A stretch of DNA of 64,000 nt from Planctomycetaceae bacterium (GTDB taxonomy: Bacteria > Planctomycetota > Planctomycetia > Pirellulales > Pirellulaceae), in NCBI GenBank assembly GCA_016794985.1, contig JAEUIQ010000014.1:1-64000 (forward strand), read 5' to 3'. Shown here piece after piece: positions 54,615 through 62,751 of the stretch. A model generated the notes under the pieces. The model worked only from the letters and a program-made list of their open reading frames with translations, was not told the origin of the DNA and searched no databases. The position numbers were made by a program, and so were the translations under genes. Every line of letters begins with the position of its first letter. Position 1 is the stretch's first letter.

Positions 54615-55028
54615 TTATCGAAGAGCTGAACCCGATCGAGCACACATCGAACGTGTGCCGGTCGAACTCAAAAAGATTCCGGGTTCAATTACATCCACCT
54701 CAAACACTTGGCCGAAAACACCGGATGATAAATATCCTGTGCCACCTGAAACTGCGGTTGAATCCTGTCGTATCGCTTTGATTTCAATTCCACAATCGCG
54801 TTCATGGTAGCCCAACGCGAGCGTTACCGACTCGCCGGGCTGTAGCGGGCCGACCGTTTGTTTGATTTCGTTAACCCACACTTCTATGGATGTGATCAGC
54901 GTGACGGAACGATTGTTTATGATCAAGTAATTACCGAATAGACGGCTCAATGGATCAACTGCAAAAACAGCGATGCAGCATCCTAATACGACGAACAAGA
55001 ACGTTTGCAGCGCTAGTTTTCTAAACAT
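54615..55028 (-). CDS. Small membrane-anchored protein, unknown function
   Basis: This 137-residue protein has an N-terminal transmembrane or signal helix (residues 7-27, LALQTFLFVVLGCCIAVFAV). A beta-rich body follows (NRSVTLITSIEVWVNEIKQT, LQPGESVTLALGYHERDCG). No family is recognised. It is divergent from the UDP-glucuronate decarboxylase gene. It starts at ATG 55028, and the ribosome binding site is weak. Confidence 0.6.
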   Translation of the reverse strand: MFRKLALQTFLFVVLGCCIAVFAVDPLSRLFGNYLIINNRSVTLITSIEVWVNEIKQTVGPLQPGESVTLALGYHERDCGIEIKAIRQDSTAVSGGTGYLSSGVFGQVFEVDVIEPGIFLSSTGTRSMCARSGSALR

Positions 55029-55211
55029 GCGTCGAGACCCAAATGTTTACGATGCTCGGGGATCAGAGTCGGTTCCCAATTTTTGGTGGGTTGGAACTGG
55101 GTGACCACACTTCACCTTGCCGAAACGGACTAGCATACCCTAAAATCGGGGCGACGGCTATTCAGAGGCTGTCGTCCAGTTAACCCCTTGATATGGATAC
55201 AAGCTCGCACG

Positions 55212-56189
55212 ATGTCACAACTGAAACGAATTTTGGTTACTGGTGGGGCAGGTTTTCTTGGCTCTCATTTGTGCGAGCGGTTGGTGGCGGACAAACACGA
55301 CGTGATTTGCGTCGATAATTTTTTCACTAGCCAAAAGTACAACGTATCGCATTTGCTCGGTGAACCGAACTTTGAATTGATTCGGCATGACGTGACCCAT
55401 CCGTTGTGGCTGGAAGTCGATCAGATTTACAACTTGGCCTGTCCTGCCTCGCCCGGGCATTACCAATACAATCCGATCAAAACGATGAAAACTTCGGTGA
55501 TGGGTGCCATCAACGTGCTTGGGATGGCGAAGCGGTGTAAGGCTCGAATTCTTCAAGCGTCCACCAGCGAAGTCTACGGCGATCCGCTGGTTCACCCTCA
55601 ATCGGAGTCCTACCACGGCAATGTGAATCCGATTGGTCCGCGATCTTGCTATGATGAAGGCAAACGAGCGGCCGAGACTTTGTTTATGGATTACCATCGT
55701 TCCAACAAAGTTGATGTACGCATCATTCGCATTTTCAACACTTATGGCCCGCGAATGCATCCCTTTGATGGACGCGTCGTTTCCAACTTCATTCGGCAAG
55801 CAATGGCTAATCAGAACATCACCATTTTCGGTGATGGTAGTCAGACTAGGTCGTTTTGTTATCGCGATGATCTCGTGGAAGGCATGATTCGTTTGATGAA
55901 CAACGATTCCGGACCGCATACTCCAGTGAATATCGGTAACCCTGGGGAATACACCATTTTGGAGTTGGCCAATACCATCATTGGCATGTTAGGCAGCAAG
56001 TCGAAGTTGTCATTCCATCCGCTGCCGCAAGACGATCCGACTCGTCGTCAGCCCGATATCACGATCGCCAAACGCGAATTGGCTTGGGAGCCCCAGGTTC
56101 CATTGGAGATCGGGTTAAGCAAAACAATCGAGTGGTTCCGCACGATCGATATCGAGCACTATCGACCTCCGACTCCAAACTTTGCTTGA
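55212..56189 (+). CDS. UDP-glucuronate decarboxylase (UDP-xylose synthase) type epimerase
   Basis: This protein of about 325 residues belongs to the extended SDR family. It has the NAD-binding [51 protein letters not shown] and [17 protein letters not shown], the catalytic Tyr and Lys in [13 protein letters not shown], then [20 protein letters not shown] and [12 protein letters not shown]. The pattern closely follows UXS enzymes, which convert UDP-glucuronate to UDP-xylose with NAD+. The product would feed exopolysaccharide or glycan synthesis. The start ATG 55212 is chosen; TTG 55188 would add eight residues. The coaBC-like gene follows after 10 bp. Confidence 0.92.
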   Translation: MSQLKRILVTGGAGFLGSHLCERLVADKHDVICVDNFFTSQKYNVSHLLGEPNFELIRHDVTHPLWLEVDQIYNLACPASPGHYQYNPIKTMKTSVMGAINVLGMAKRCKARILQASTSEVYGDPLVHPQSESYHGNVNPIGPRSCYDEGKRAAETLFMDYHRSNKVDVRIIRIFNTYGPRMHPFDGRVVSNFIRQAMANQNITIFGDGSQTRSFCYRDDLVEGMIRLMNNDSGPHTPVNIGNPGEYTILELANTIIGMLGSKSKLSFHPLPQDDPTRRQPDITIAKRELAWEPQVPLEIGLSKTIEWFRTIDIEHYRPPTPNFA

Positions 56190-56199
56190 GGCGGAATTG

Positions 56200-56841
56200 A
56201 TGGCTCGAATTCTGATCACTTCTGGTCCCACGCGTGAGTACTTGGATCCGGTTCGCTTCCTTTCCAACGCCTCTTCAGGTCGAATGGGAGCGGCGTTGGC
56301 GGCGGCATGCGTCGAATGCGGACATCGTGTGACCGTCGTTAGCGGTCCAGTTTCCGTCACCTATCCATCCACCGCGGAAGTCATTCGTGTCGAGAGCACG
56401 AACGAAATGTTAGCGGCATGCCTGCAAGTGTTGCCAAGTTGCGATGGCGTGATCGCGGTGGCAGCGCCTTGTGACTTTACCCCCCGACGATTTTCGAGAG
56501 AAAAGATTAAAAAGCTCCCGGACTCGGAGGGACTCGTGCTGAATCTGATCAAGACACCCGATATTCTCACTCAGTTAAAAAATTCAAAGCCAGCCGGGTG
56601 GTATGTGGGATTCGCTTTGGAGACCGAAACTGGAATTGCCAATGCGGTCGCGAAACGTCGCCAAAAGGGGTGTGACTTGATCGTGCTCAATCAACCGGAA
56701 ACGATTGGCAGTGCGAACGGCTCGGTTCGCTTGATTGATGCCAGCGATCAAGTCGTCGCCGCACACGCGGGTGACAAAGTTCAGATTGCCAAAGAGATCG
56801 TCGCCTGGATCGATCGAAACCTCTGTCGCCGCGATCCGTAA
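56200..56841 (+). CDS. CoaB-like phosphopantothenoylcysteine synthase domain protein
   Basis: This protein of about 213 residues is a stand-alone version of the CoaB half of CoaBC: ILITSGPTREYLDPVRFLSNASSGRMGAALA, VTVVSGPVS, GVIAVAAPCDFTP, LIKTPDIL, VGFALETE and KRRQKGCDLIVLN. CoaB joins phosphopantothenate to cysteine (CTP-dependent in most bacteria) in CoA synthesis. The CoaC half must be encoded elsewhere. Some sites, such as the K-x-KK region EKIKKLPD, look intact. It starts at ATG 56200 with GAGG upstream, 10 bp after the UXS-like gene, so the two probably share a transcript without an obvious metabolic link. Confidence 0.88.
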   Translation: MARILITSGPTREYLDPVRFLSNASSGRMGAALAAACVECGHRVTVVSGPVSVTYPSTAEVIRVESTNEMLAACLQVLPSCDGVIAVAAPCDFTPRRFSREKIKKLPDSEGLVLNLIKTPDILTQLKNSKPAGWYVGFALETETGIANAVAKRRQKGCDLIVLNQPETIGSANGSVRLIDASDQVVAAHAGDKVQIAKEIVAWIDRNLCRRDP

Positions 56842-56859
56842 GCTCGCACGATCCGGCTT

Positions 56860-58200
56860 CTATTGCCCCGAAACCAACAATTGTCCCACACGATCGCGCT
56901 CGGGCCAAAAACCTAAGACGTACGTGTTCCTGGCGTTGCCAACGTCAACAAAACACGAAGAAGGCAGGCCAACCGGGTAGCCATTCGTCACTGGTTCAAG
57001 GCTAATTTGATGCTTTCCGACGGGTAGCTCGATACGTACCACCTGCAACTCCCGCGGCAAGAGTCCCCAACAACGAAGATCGGCAGATTCCGTTGCTTCC
57101 CAGACGACACCAACCGCATCTAGCGCTAAAGATGCCATGTCGTTTGTTTTCAGTGATGACTTGGCGGCGTAGATAGCTCCCTTTTTTACGATGCGACGAG
57201 CAACGGTCCGAGCCAGCATTCGGGTCTTGTTGGCTTCGTAAGTTTCTTGGGCCAGTTTGGCGAAGTCCGTTAGCGAATGCGTCGTCGCCGTCGGTTGACC
57301 ATTGACTTGAACCCCCACCACCTCGAACGGCGCTGGAGCGCACGTCACCACGGGAAACTTGATCGGTGCTAAAGTAGGGGGCACACTGTATTTTCCAAAA
57401 ATCGATAAGATCTGCTCGGTCTGCAACATCACGGCTTGAGTAACGGGCTCGGTGGCTTCGACTTTGTGCGGCCCTCGGCCGACACACGCCAGAACATACA
57501 CAACGCCATATCCAGGACGACTATGATTGGCTACTTGGGTCCGTTGAATGTCTTCAACGATCTGTGGATTTTCTGGCAGCAGGGCTTGAGTCAACTGATA
57601 CATTTGCATGGCGTCATCTTGGTCATGCAGCGTTGCTTCGCGAAGTACTCCGCGCAAGTACGGAACAGCTGCTGGGATCCCAAAATTCGGTTGAAGCTGT
57701 TCTTCGCGATCGGTGTTCCATTTCGCCAACACATCGTGATGCTGTTGGATCGTCTGAAGCGTGTAACTTTCTGCGTCAACACCATCGGTCATGAGACTAC
57801 AAAGAGTCAGCATGACGCCCAGCGTCATTTGCTCGTAGAGTTCACCGCTGTAAGCTTTGGCTTGATCGTCACTCAGATAGGCGTGGGTTTCTTCCGCCAA
57901 TGTCTTCTTTTGGACATTTTGCCATTCATCACGCACCGCACGCAAACGTTTTTCGGCAGCCTGGGGCTGGCCATCAAACAGCTCCACGATTGCCAAATCC
58001 AACTCAGCCACCGACTTGGAGGACTTCTTTTCACTGACTTCCGTCAAGCCCGTTCGAGCGGCGGCCAAGTCGTTGCGAAAAAACTCATGGCGAGAATTGG
58101 TCCACAACTGTTGATGCGCGGTACAACCGCCGGCAAGTACCAACAACGCCGATGCGGCCCAAACAACAAAAAGTTTGCCAACCGCGCGACCGTTTATCAC
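56860..58200 (-). CDS. COG3014-like lipoprotein
   Basis: This protein of about 446 residues has a lipoprotein signal (hydrophobic WAASALLVLAGGC, Cys26) and a helical, TPR-like N-terminal region (AAARTGLTEVSEKKSSK, ELDLAIVELFDGQPQAAEKR). Conserved blocks near the middle and end read YGVVYVLACVGRGPHKVEAT, FPVVTCAPAPFEVVGVQVNG and LPVGKHQISLEP. The overall pattern matches COG3014. The likely start is GTG 58200: its GTGA overlaps the stop of the LpoB-like gene. A GTG at 58218 is also possible. The pairing suggests an envelope complex, perhaps linked to peptidoglycan synthesis. Confidence 0.82.
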   Translation of the reverse strand: MINGRAVGKLFVVWAASALLVLAGGCTAHQQLWTNSRHEFFRNDLAAARTGLTEVSEKKSSKSVAELDLAIVELFDGQPQAAEKRLRAVRDEWQNVQKKTLAEETHAYLSDDQAKAYSGELYEQMTLGVMLTLCSLMTDGVDAESYTLQTIQQHHDVLAKWNTDREEQLQPNFGIPAAVPYLRGVLREATLHDQDDAMQMYQLTQALLPENPQIVEDIQRTQVANHSRPGYGVVYVLACVGRGPHKVEATEPVTQAVMLQTEQILSIFGKYSVPPTLAPIKFPVVTCAPAPFEVVGVQVNGQPTATTHSLTDFAKLAQETYEANKTRMLARTVARRIVKKGAIYAAKSSLKTNDMASLALDAVGVVWEATESADLRCWGLLPRELQVVRIELPVGKHQISLEPVTNGYPVGLPSSCFVDVGNARNTYVLGFWPERDRVGQLLVSGQ

Positions 58201-58877
58201 CGCCCTGCCTTTGGCCACAAACTGTAGTTTGCCAACTTGCCCAAGGGCGACGCGTGATAACCCTTGCGAATCTCGGCCTGCTCTTTGCGGTAGGCTCCCG
58301 TTCGTGTGTCGACGATTTCAAGCGTGAGCAAGTAATCGCGCTGCGTGGAAGAATTGCGTTGGGTCGTTCCACTGGTCAACTTCGCAAACATCAAATAGTC
58401 GACCGGTTGGCCTTGACGCTGAAGTACCGATGTAAACAGTTGCATATTGCCCGGCACCAGCAGTGAATCTGGCCGCATGCGGGTCTCGATCAAGGCCGCT
58501 TCGATCATCCGACGACTGACCGCATCAAATTGACCCGCTCGATTGATTTGCGTGTCGATCATCTCATAAAGTTGGTCTTTGAAGTCGCCCAACTCCTCGG
58601 CGCTTTTGTTTTCAATACCTACGAAGCAAATCTTGCACGTTTCCGGTAAAGGATCGTTCAAGTCGGCAGAACTGGGTAGGGGCTCGCAGGTCGCCAACAA
58701 CCGAGCGACCGCGTCATCCACCAACGGTCGGTAAACCTCGGAACCGGCTGCGTGACTACCAACCATGTCGTCTTGATGAGGCTTTAAGACATGGCCATAT
58801 TGGTACCCGCGACAACCAAGCGCGATTGCCAACGACAGCAAACACCAGAAAGAACAAGCAAACCGAGTGCGAATCAT
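58197..58877 (-). CDS. LpoB-like penicillin-binding protein activator lipoprotein
   Basis: This protein of about 226 residues has a lipoprotein signal (SLAIALGC, Cys22) and an LpoB-like domain: ICFVGIENKSAEELGDFKDQLYEMIDTQIN, RRMIEAALIETRM and YLMFAKLTSGTTQRNSS, and YLLTLEIVDTRTGAYRKEQAEIRKGY. In E. coli LpoB activates PBP1B from the outer membrane. Planctomycetes have unusual peptidoglycan and division, so the partner here is unknown. ATG 58877 is preferred to the longer frame at 58931. The stop overlaps the start of the COG3014-like gene. Confidence 0.85.
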   Translation of the reverse strand: MIRTRFACSFWCLLSLAIALGCRGYQYGHVLKPHQDDMVGSHAAGSEVYRPLVDDAVARLLATCEPLPSSADLNDPLPETCKICFVGIENKSAEELGDFKDQLYEMIDTQINRAGQFDAVSRRMIEAALIETRMRPDSLLVPGNMQLFTSVLQRQGQPVDYLMFAKLTSGTTQRNSSTQRDYLLTLEIVDTRTGAYRKEQAEIRKGYHASPLGKLANYSLWPKAGR

Positions 58878-59090
58878 CCGTGACTCGTGTAGAAAATAGC
58901 TAGCCGCAACGCGAGCGAACGTATTGCCCACGCTGCGGCAATTCGTCGATCACTTCTATACCTAAAATCGGCTGGACTACGCAACGGGAATAATCGCTAG
59001 CATTTGGTTCGTGAATTGTGCCAGCACTCAAGCCTATGGCTCCAGTTCACAATCTCGCCAATCTCCACCAGAGCCCGCCGTCACCGCATT

Positions 59091-60773
59091 CTAACGTTCG
59101 CTGACACGGGATGAGAAATCGATCGCGAAAACCGATACTGTGCCGCTGACTTCATTGCCCACCAGCAATAACGGGCGTCCCTCCGGGTCTGGGCTTTCGG
59201 CTGCAGGTACAAAACAGAGGCCCTCGGGACTGATGTCGGATTTAACCAGTTCCGATTCGGCAGGCTCTTCGACAAAATGGGTCCGAGTGTTGAGGTATTG
59301 AACAAACTTTGTTTCGTTGGGAGTCGTAACATCATACACCATGATGCCGCTGACCCGTTCCAAACCGACGAATGCGTAGGTGCGACCGCCGACTTCGCCG
59401 AGAACCAAGCCCTCTGGCTCAGGCCCCTTGGCGGCGGAGCGGCCGTCCAAGTTACCTGAACTCGCGCCATCATTGTTGAAGAAATGCGGCGTAAGTTCCG
59501 CGATAGTCTCTTCCATTTGTGAACCAGTATCAAACACCAACTCGAGTGCATCGTCGCGAACTCGCCAGATCGCCATCGATCGCCCACCATAAGTGTAAAG
59601 CTGGTTGAAAATGGCGTGGGACTTGGTCTCGGGGGCCAACGCAGATGGATCGACTTGATTGGCAATACCCAACGTCGTAGTCACAATCAATCGTCCCAAG
59701 TTCTCGGGAGCCTGGAGCAGCGCGGCATTCGGAAACGCCTGTGGGTCGAGCTTCAATTCGCTGACGCGGGCTTCTTCACTCCAACCCCATGAACGACCAT
59801 CACCTTCGTTTGCACCTAGGATGTAGACATCCCCATTGATCTCGCGCACGCGGATGGTGTCGGGTTGAAACATTCCGAAGACAGGCCAATGGCTCAGCGA
59901 GATTTTCCCATCTTGATCGCTGGCATCTAGTCCGCGACCTGCCCACTGCCCATTTGCGGACCAGTCCTTGTAGCCGAATGGCAGCACCGACTGAACCGTC
60001 GCCGACGTGACATCAATGACGGCAAGAGCGTTATTCTCTTGTAGACAAACGTAAGCCGTTCTTGAGTTCGCTGAAAATTCGCACCACTCCGGTTCAAAAT
60101 CTTGTGCGGCACTCGCCCTTGGCCCATAAATTCGAACGCCCCGCGATCGCAGGTTCTCTTCTTGTCCATTGAATGCCTGAAAGTGTATCTCTTTCACATT
60201 CGATTGGTCTAGATTTTTGATGCCCTTTGCCAGATCAATCAGAGATACCGTTCCTTCTGGATCAACCGAGTAGTCATCGCTGGGTTCGCCCTCGTTGGCA
60301 ACCAACAAAAATTTCCCGTCAGGCGAAAACGTCACCGCATCGGGCAGCGCGCCAACTTGAACAACAGCTTGTCGTTGGCCGTTGGCATCGAAGAACACGA
60401 CCGAACCTGGGTCCGTCTTTACGGGTGCCGCGATCGCCACTGCAATGACGCCATTCTTCACGGCAACGCTGTTTGCGTTGGAACCGATGTCTGACGCATC
60501 GAGCGACCCCAAGTATTTCGGCGCAGTCGGTTGACGAAGGTCCAAGATATCGACAACACCGCGAGCCGAGTTTACCACGTAAACTCGACTTGTCACCGCG
60601 TCGAAACCCACAATCTCCGCGGCGCTTTGTTTGTAGAGCCCGCTCGAGTAACGACCGATCCAACTCAACCTTACAGACTCGGATTTCTCTTGACCTTGGG
60701 CGCCATTAAGGCTCGAACTGGCCAGGATGCTGCCCAACGTCACTACCAAGACCAGAAAAATACGCAACAGCAT
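59091..60773 (-). CDS. Choice-of-anchor-I family exported beta-propeller protein
   Basis: This protein of about 560 residues has a signal peptide (residues 1-27) and a propeller-like body typical of the choice-of-anchor-I family: YSSGLYKQSAAEIVGFDAV, VNSARGVVDILDL, KFLLVANEGEPSDDYSVDPEG, CEFSANSRTAYVCLQENNAL, GPEPEGLVLGEVGGRTYAFV and ISPEGLCFVPA. Members are often found with phosphatases or phytases and end in various surface anchors; no PEP-CTERM tail is seen here. It starts at ATG 60773 with GGAG eight bases upstream. A Pho-box-like tandem repeat lies about 210-230 bp upstream of this start. Confidence 0.85.
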   Translation of the reverse strand: MLLRIFLVLVVTLGSILASSSLNGAQGQEKSESVRLSWIGRYSSGLYKQSAAEIVGFDAVTSRVYVVNSARGVVDILDLRQPTAPKYLGSLDASDIGSNANSVAVKNGVIAVAIAAPVKTDPGSVVFFDANGQRQAVVQVGALPDAVTFSPDGKFLLVANEGEPSDDYSVDPEGTVSLIDLAKGIKNLDQSNVKEIHFQAFNGQEENLRSRGVRIYGPRASAAQDFEPEWCEFSANSRTAYVCLQENNALAVIDVTSATVQSVLPFGYKDWSANGQWAGRGLDASDQDGKISLSHWPVFGMFQPDTIRVREINGDVYILGANEGDGRSWGWSEEARVSELKLDPQAFPNAALLQAPENLGRLIVTTTLGIANQVDPSALAPETKSHAIFNQLYTYGGRSMAIWRVRDDALELVFDTGSQMEETIAELTPHFFNNDGASSGNLDGRSAAKGPEPEGLVLGEVGGRTYAFVGLERVSGIMVYDVTTPNETKFVQYLNTRTHFVEEPAESELVKSDISPEGLCFVPAAESPDPEGRPLLLVGNEVSGTVSVFAIDFSSRVSER

Positions 60774-61134
60774 TTGAACATCTCCAAGTCGAATAACGTT
60801 CCACATCGTGCCGGTAAATGGGCCCGTATGGCGAACTCAGGTTGGCATGGCCTGGGGGAAAATTTCAGATACAAGCAGAAAGTCCCACCAAAACTTGGCA
60901 TTCCCCCAGGACCTCCACTGCTAAACAGCCGAGCATCCAGACGAATTCTAGGAATCAGTTATTGAATCACCAATCAGCATTAACAAACCTTCACAACAAT
61001 TCACAAACCAAGTTTAAGGAACTGCCCAAGAGCCCTGTCCAGGGTTGGTCGGAGTCTGTTTCTCTGCAAATCGGATCTTCGGTAAGCAGCGTTGATTCTT
61101 CAGCGCAAAGGGTTGGTCGCTCCCACTCGAAACA
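60774..61134. other. Promoter-side region of divergent genes
   Basis: This lies between the choice-of-anchor-I gene (minus) and the DUF1559 gene (plus). A distant inverted repeat CCTGGGGGAA / TTCCCCCAGG spans about 60849-60911. Hexamer repeats at 60980-61005 are listed separately. No gene is supported. Confidence 0.45.
60980..61005. promoter_or_regulatory. Three TTMACA hexamers at exact 10-bp spacing
   Basis: TTAACA (60980), TTCACA (60990) and TTCACA (61000) form a direct repeat at one-helical-turn spacing, like PhoP/PhoB-type sites. It is 207 bp upstream of the choice-of-anchor-I start and could serve either divergent gene. Confidence 0.35.
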
Positions 61135-61173
61135 TTAATAAAACATTAACATTCGATTCATCAATTCTTCACA
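61135..61173. promoter_or_regulatory. Four Pho-box-like hexamers at exact 11-bp spacing
   Basis: TTAATA (61135), TTAACA (61146), TTCATC (61157) and TTCACA (61168) repeat every 11 bp, as in PhoB/PhoP tandem boxes. The block lies 115 bp before the DUF1559 start. Confidence 0.4.
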
Positions 61174-61287
61174 AATTCTTGATAAACTTCGCCGCGTTGG
61201 GCTCTCTTGGAGGTCAACAGGAATTTATCCAGTGGATGGGTTCGATTGGAGAACACCGGAACTTTTTCTGATTTTGGAGTAGAGAGA

Positions 61288-62229
61288 ATGAATCGACGTA
61301 GGATGCAGTTGGGCTTCACATTGGTGGAGTTATTGGTGGTGATTGCGATCATTGCTGTGCTAATGGGCCTCTTGTTGCCTGCGGTGCAAATGGCTCGAGA
61401 AGCCGCCCGCCGTTCGCAATGCATGAACAACCTGCGACAGCAGGGCCTGGCGCTGATGAATTATGAAAGCGCCCGCAAGGCATTTCCTGAATCGCGTCCT
61501 CTCGATCGAGCTGGCAATCGCATGAGCTGGGCCGTTGTGGTATTGGATTACGTCGAGCAAGGAAACTTGGCCAATTTGTACGATAAGACGATTCGCTGGA
61601 ATGTCGGGGCCAATGTGGTGGCTGGGCAGAATCAGGTGCCCGTGTTTATTTGCCCATCAGCCGCTTCAGGTCCGACGCGCCGACCGGCTGCCGGGACTGC
61701 ATCGGATGTCGATGGCAAAGTAATGGGACCGAATGATTACATCGTGATGCATCGATTGCGTCATCGCTTCTTTCGCGCGAACGGCCTGACCAACCCGCTG
61801 GGCACCGCGGACCACGACGGCGTGTTGGTTCAAAATGCCAAGACTCCGATTGCCCGGATTGTGGATGGTACCACCAATACGATTTTGTTTATGGAAAATG
61901 CGGCCCGTCCAAATTGGTGGGTCTTGGGCAGAGATCAAGGTACAATCCTGCCACGTCCTGAGGGTTTTGGTTGGTCGGACCCAGATGGTGGAGCCGGATC
62001 GATGGATGGCACCGACCGCCTCACCGGTGCCGTCAACGGGAGCACCGGGACCGGAACCTGTATAATGAGCTGCAACAACGATTCCGAGCCTTACAGCTTC
62101 CATCCCAGCGGGATGAACGTTTGTATGGCTGACGGATCAACCACGTTCTTGTCGAACGAAGTCACAGCTTCGGCATTTGCGGCATTGTTGACGCCGCGAG
62201 GTGGTGAAGTTAATTCCGGTGAAAACTAA
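61288..62229 (+). CDS. DUF1559 prepilin-like exported protein
   Basis: This protein of about 313 residues has an N-terminal type IV pilin methylation motif ([20 protein letters not shown], cleavage after Gly) followed by [20 protein letters not shown]. The globular DUF1559 domain follows, ending [26 protein letters not shown]1559 proteins are abundant in planctomycetes; they are exported by the pseudopilin route and their function is unknown. It starts at ATG 61288 with GGAG eight bases upstream. A terminator at 62247 separates it from the lipoprotein gene. Confidence 0.95.
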   Translation: MNRRRMQLGFTLVELLVVIAIIAVLMGLLLPAVQMAREAARRSQCMNNLRQQGLALMNYESARKAFPESRPLDRAGNRMSWAVVVLDYVEQGNLANLYDKTIRWNVGANVVAGQNQVPVFICPSAASGPTRRPAAGTASDVDGKVMGPNDYIVMHRLRHRFFRANGLTNPLGTADHDGVLVQNAKTPIARIVDGTTNTILFMENAARPNWWVLGRDQGTILPRPEGFGWSDPDGGAGSMDGTDRLTGAVNGSTGTGTCIMSCNNDSEPYSFHPSGMNVCMADGSTTFLSNEVTASAFAALLTPRGGEVNSGEN

Positions 62230-62246
62230 TGTTGTTTGAGAGTTGG

Positions 62247-62280
62247 ACATGCGAAGCATTGACGCTTCGCATGTTCTTTT
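62247..62280 (+). terminator. Rho-independent terminator after the DUF1559 gene
   Basis: The stem ACATGCGAAGC / GCTTCGCATGT (62247-62257 with 62264-62274, 6-base loop) is followed by TCTTTT. Its position before the lipoprotein start at 62313 suggests partial readthrough or a separate promoter for that gene. Confidence 0.88.
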
Positions 62281-62312
62281 CCCAAGTATTCATCTGATTA
62301 AATGGAGTCGTT

Positions 62313-62720
62313 ATGTTTCGTGCTTTGTGCGCAACAATCATGGTGTGGTGTGTCTGTTTCATTGGCTGCGGCGATGGAGCCGTTGGACCACCGGAAAAAC
62401 CGCAGGGCGTTGCGGTGAAAGGGAAGATCACTTTGCCGAACGGTTCGCCGTTGACGGCAGGAACATTGGTTTTGCGTCCGGAAACAGGGCTGCATGGCGC
62501 GATGGCTTCGATCGGCACTGATGGAAGCTTCTCGTTACAGGAGTCTGGTACAAGCGAAATTGTGCCGGGGCGTTACCAAGTGTTCGTCCGAGTAAATGAT
62601 CCGGCATTGGCGAAGGCCGTGCCTGCAAAGTACTTGGAAAGTAGCGAGGACACCGATTCGGATGTTGTCGTCGAAATCCAAGGCTCGGTTGATAATCTTG
62701 TGATCAAACTGAAAAGCTAG
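62313..62720 (+). CDS. Exported lipoprotein with a carboxypeptidase-regulatory-like fold
   Basis: This 135-residue protein has a lipoprotein signal (VWCVCFIGC, Cys19) and a single beta-sandwich domain. The pattern VKGKITLPNGSPLTAGTLVL, SIGTDGSFSLQESGTSEIVPG and YQVFVRV is that of transthyretin/carboxypeptidase-regulatory-like modules. In planctomycetes such lipoproteins often follow DUF1559 proteins, as here (83 bp downstream), suggesting a surface pair. It starts at ATG 62313. Confidence 0.88.
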   Translation: MFRALCATIMVWCVCFIGCGDGAVGPPEKPQGVAVKGKITLPNGSPLTAGTLVLRPETGLHGAMASIGTDGSFSLQESGTSEIVPGRYQVFVRVNDPALAKAVPAKYLESSEDTDSDVVVEIQGSVDNLVIKLKS

Positions 62721-62751
62721 AGCGTGATCCCCGTACGCTCTGGGACACGGA

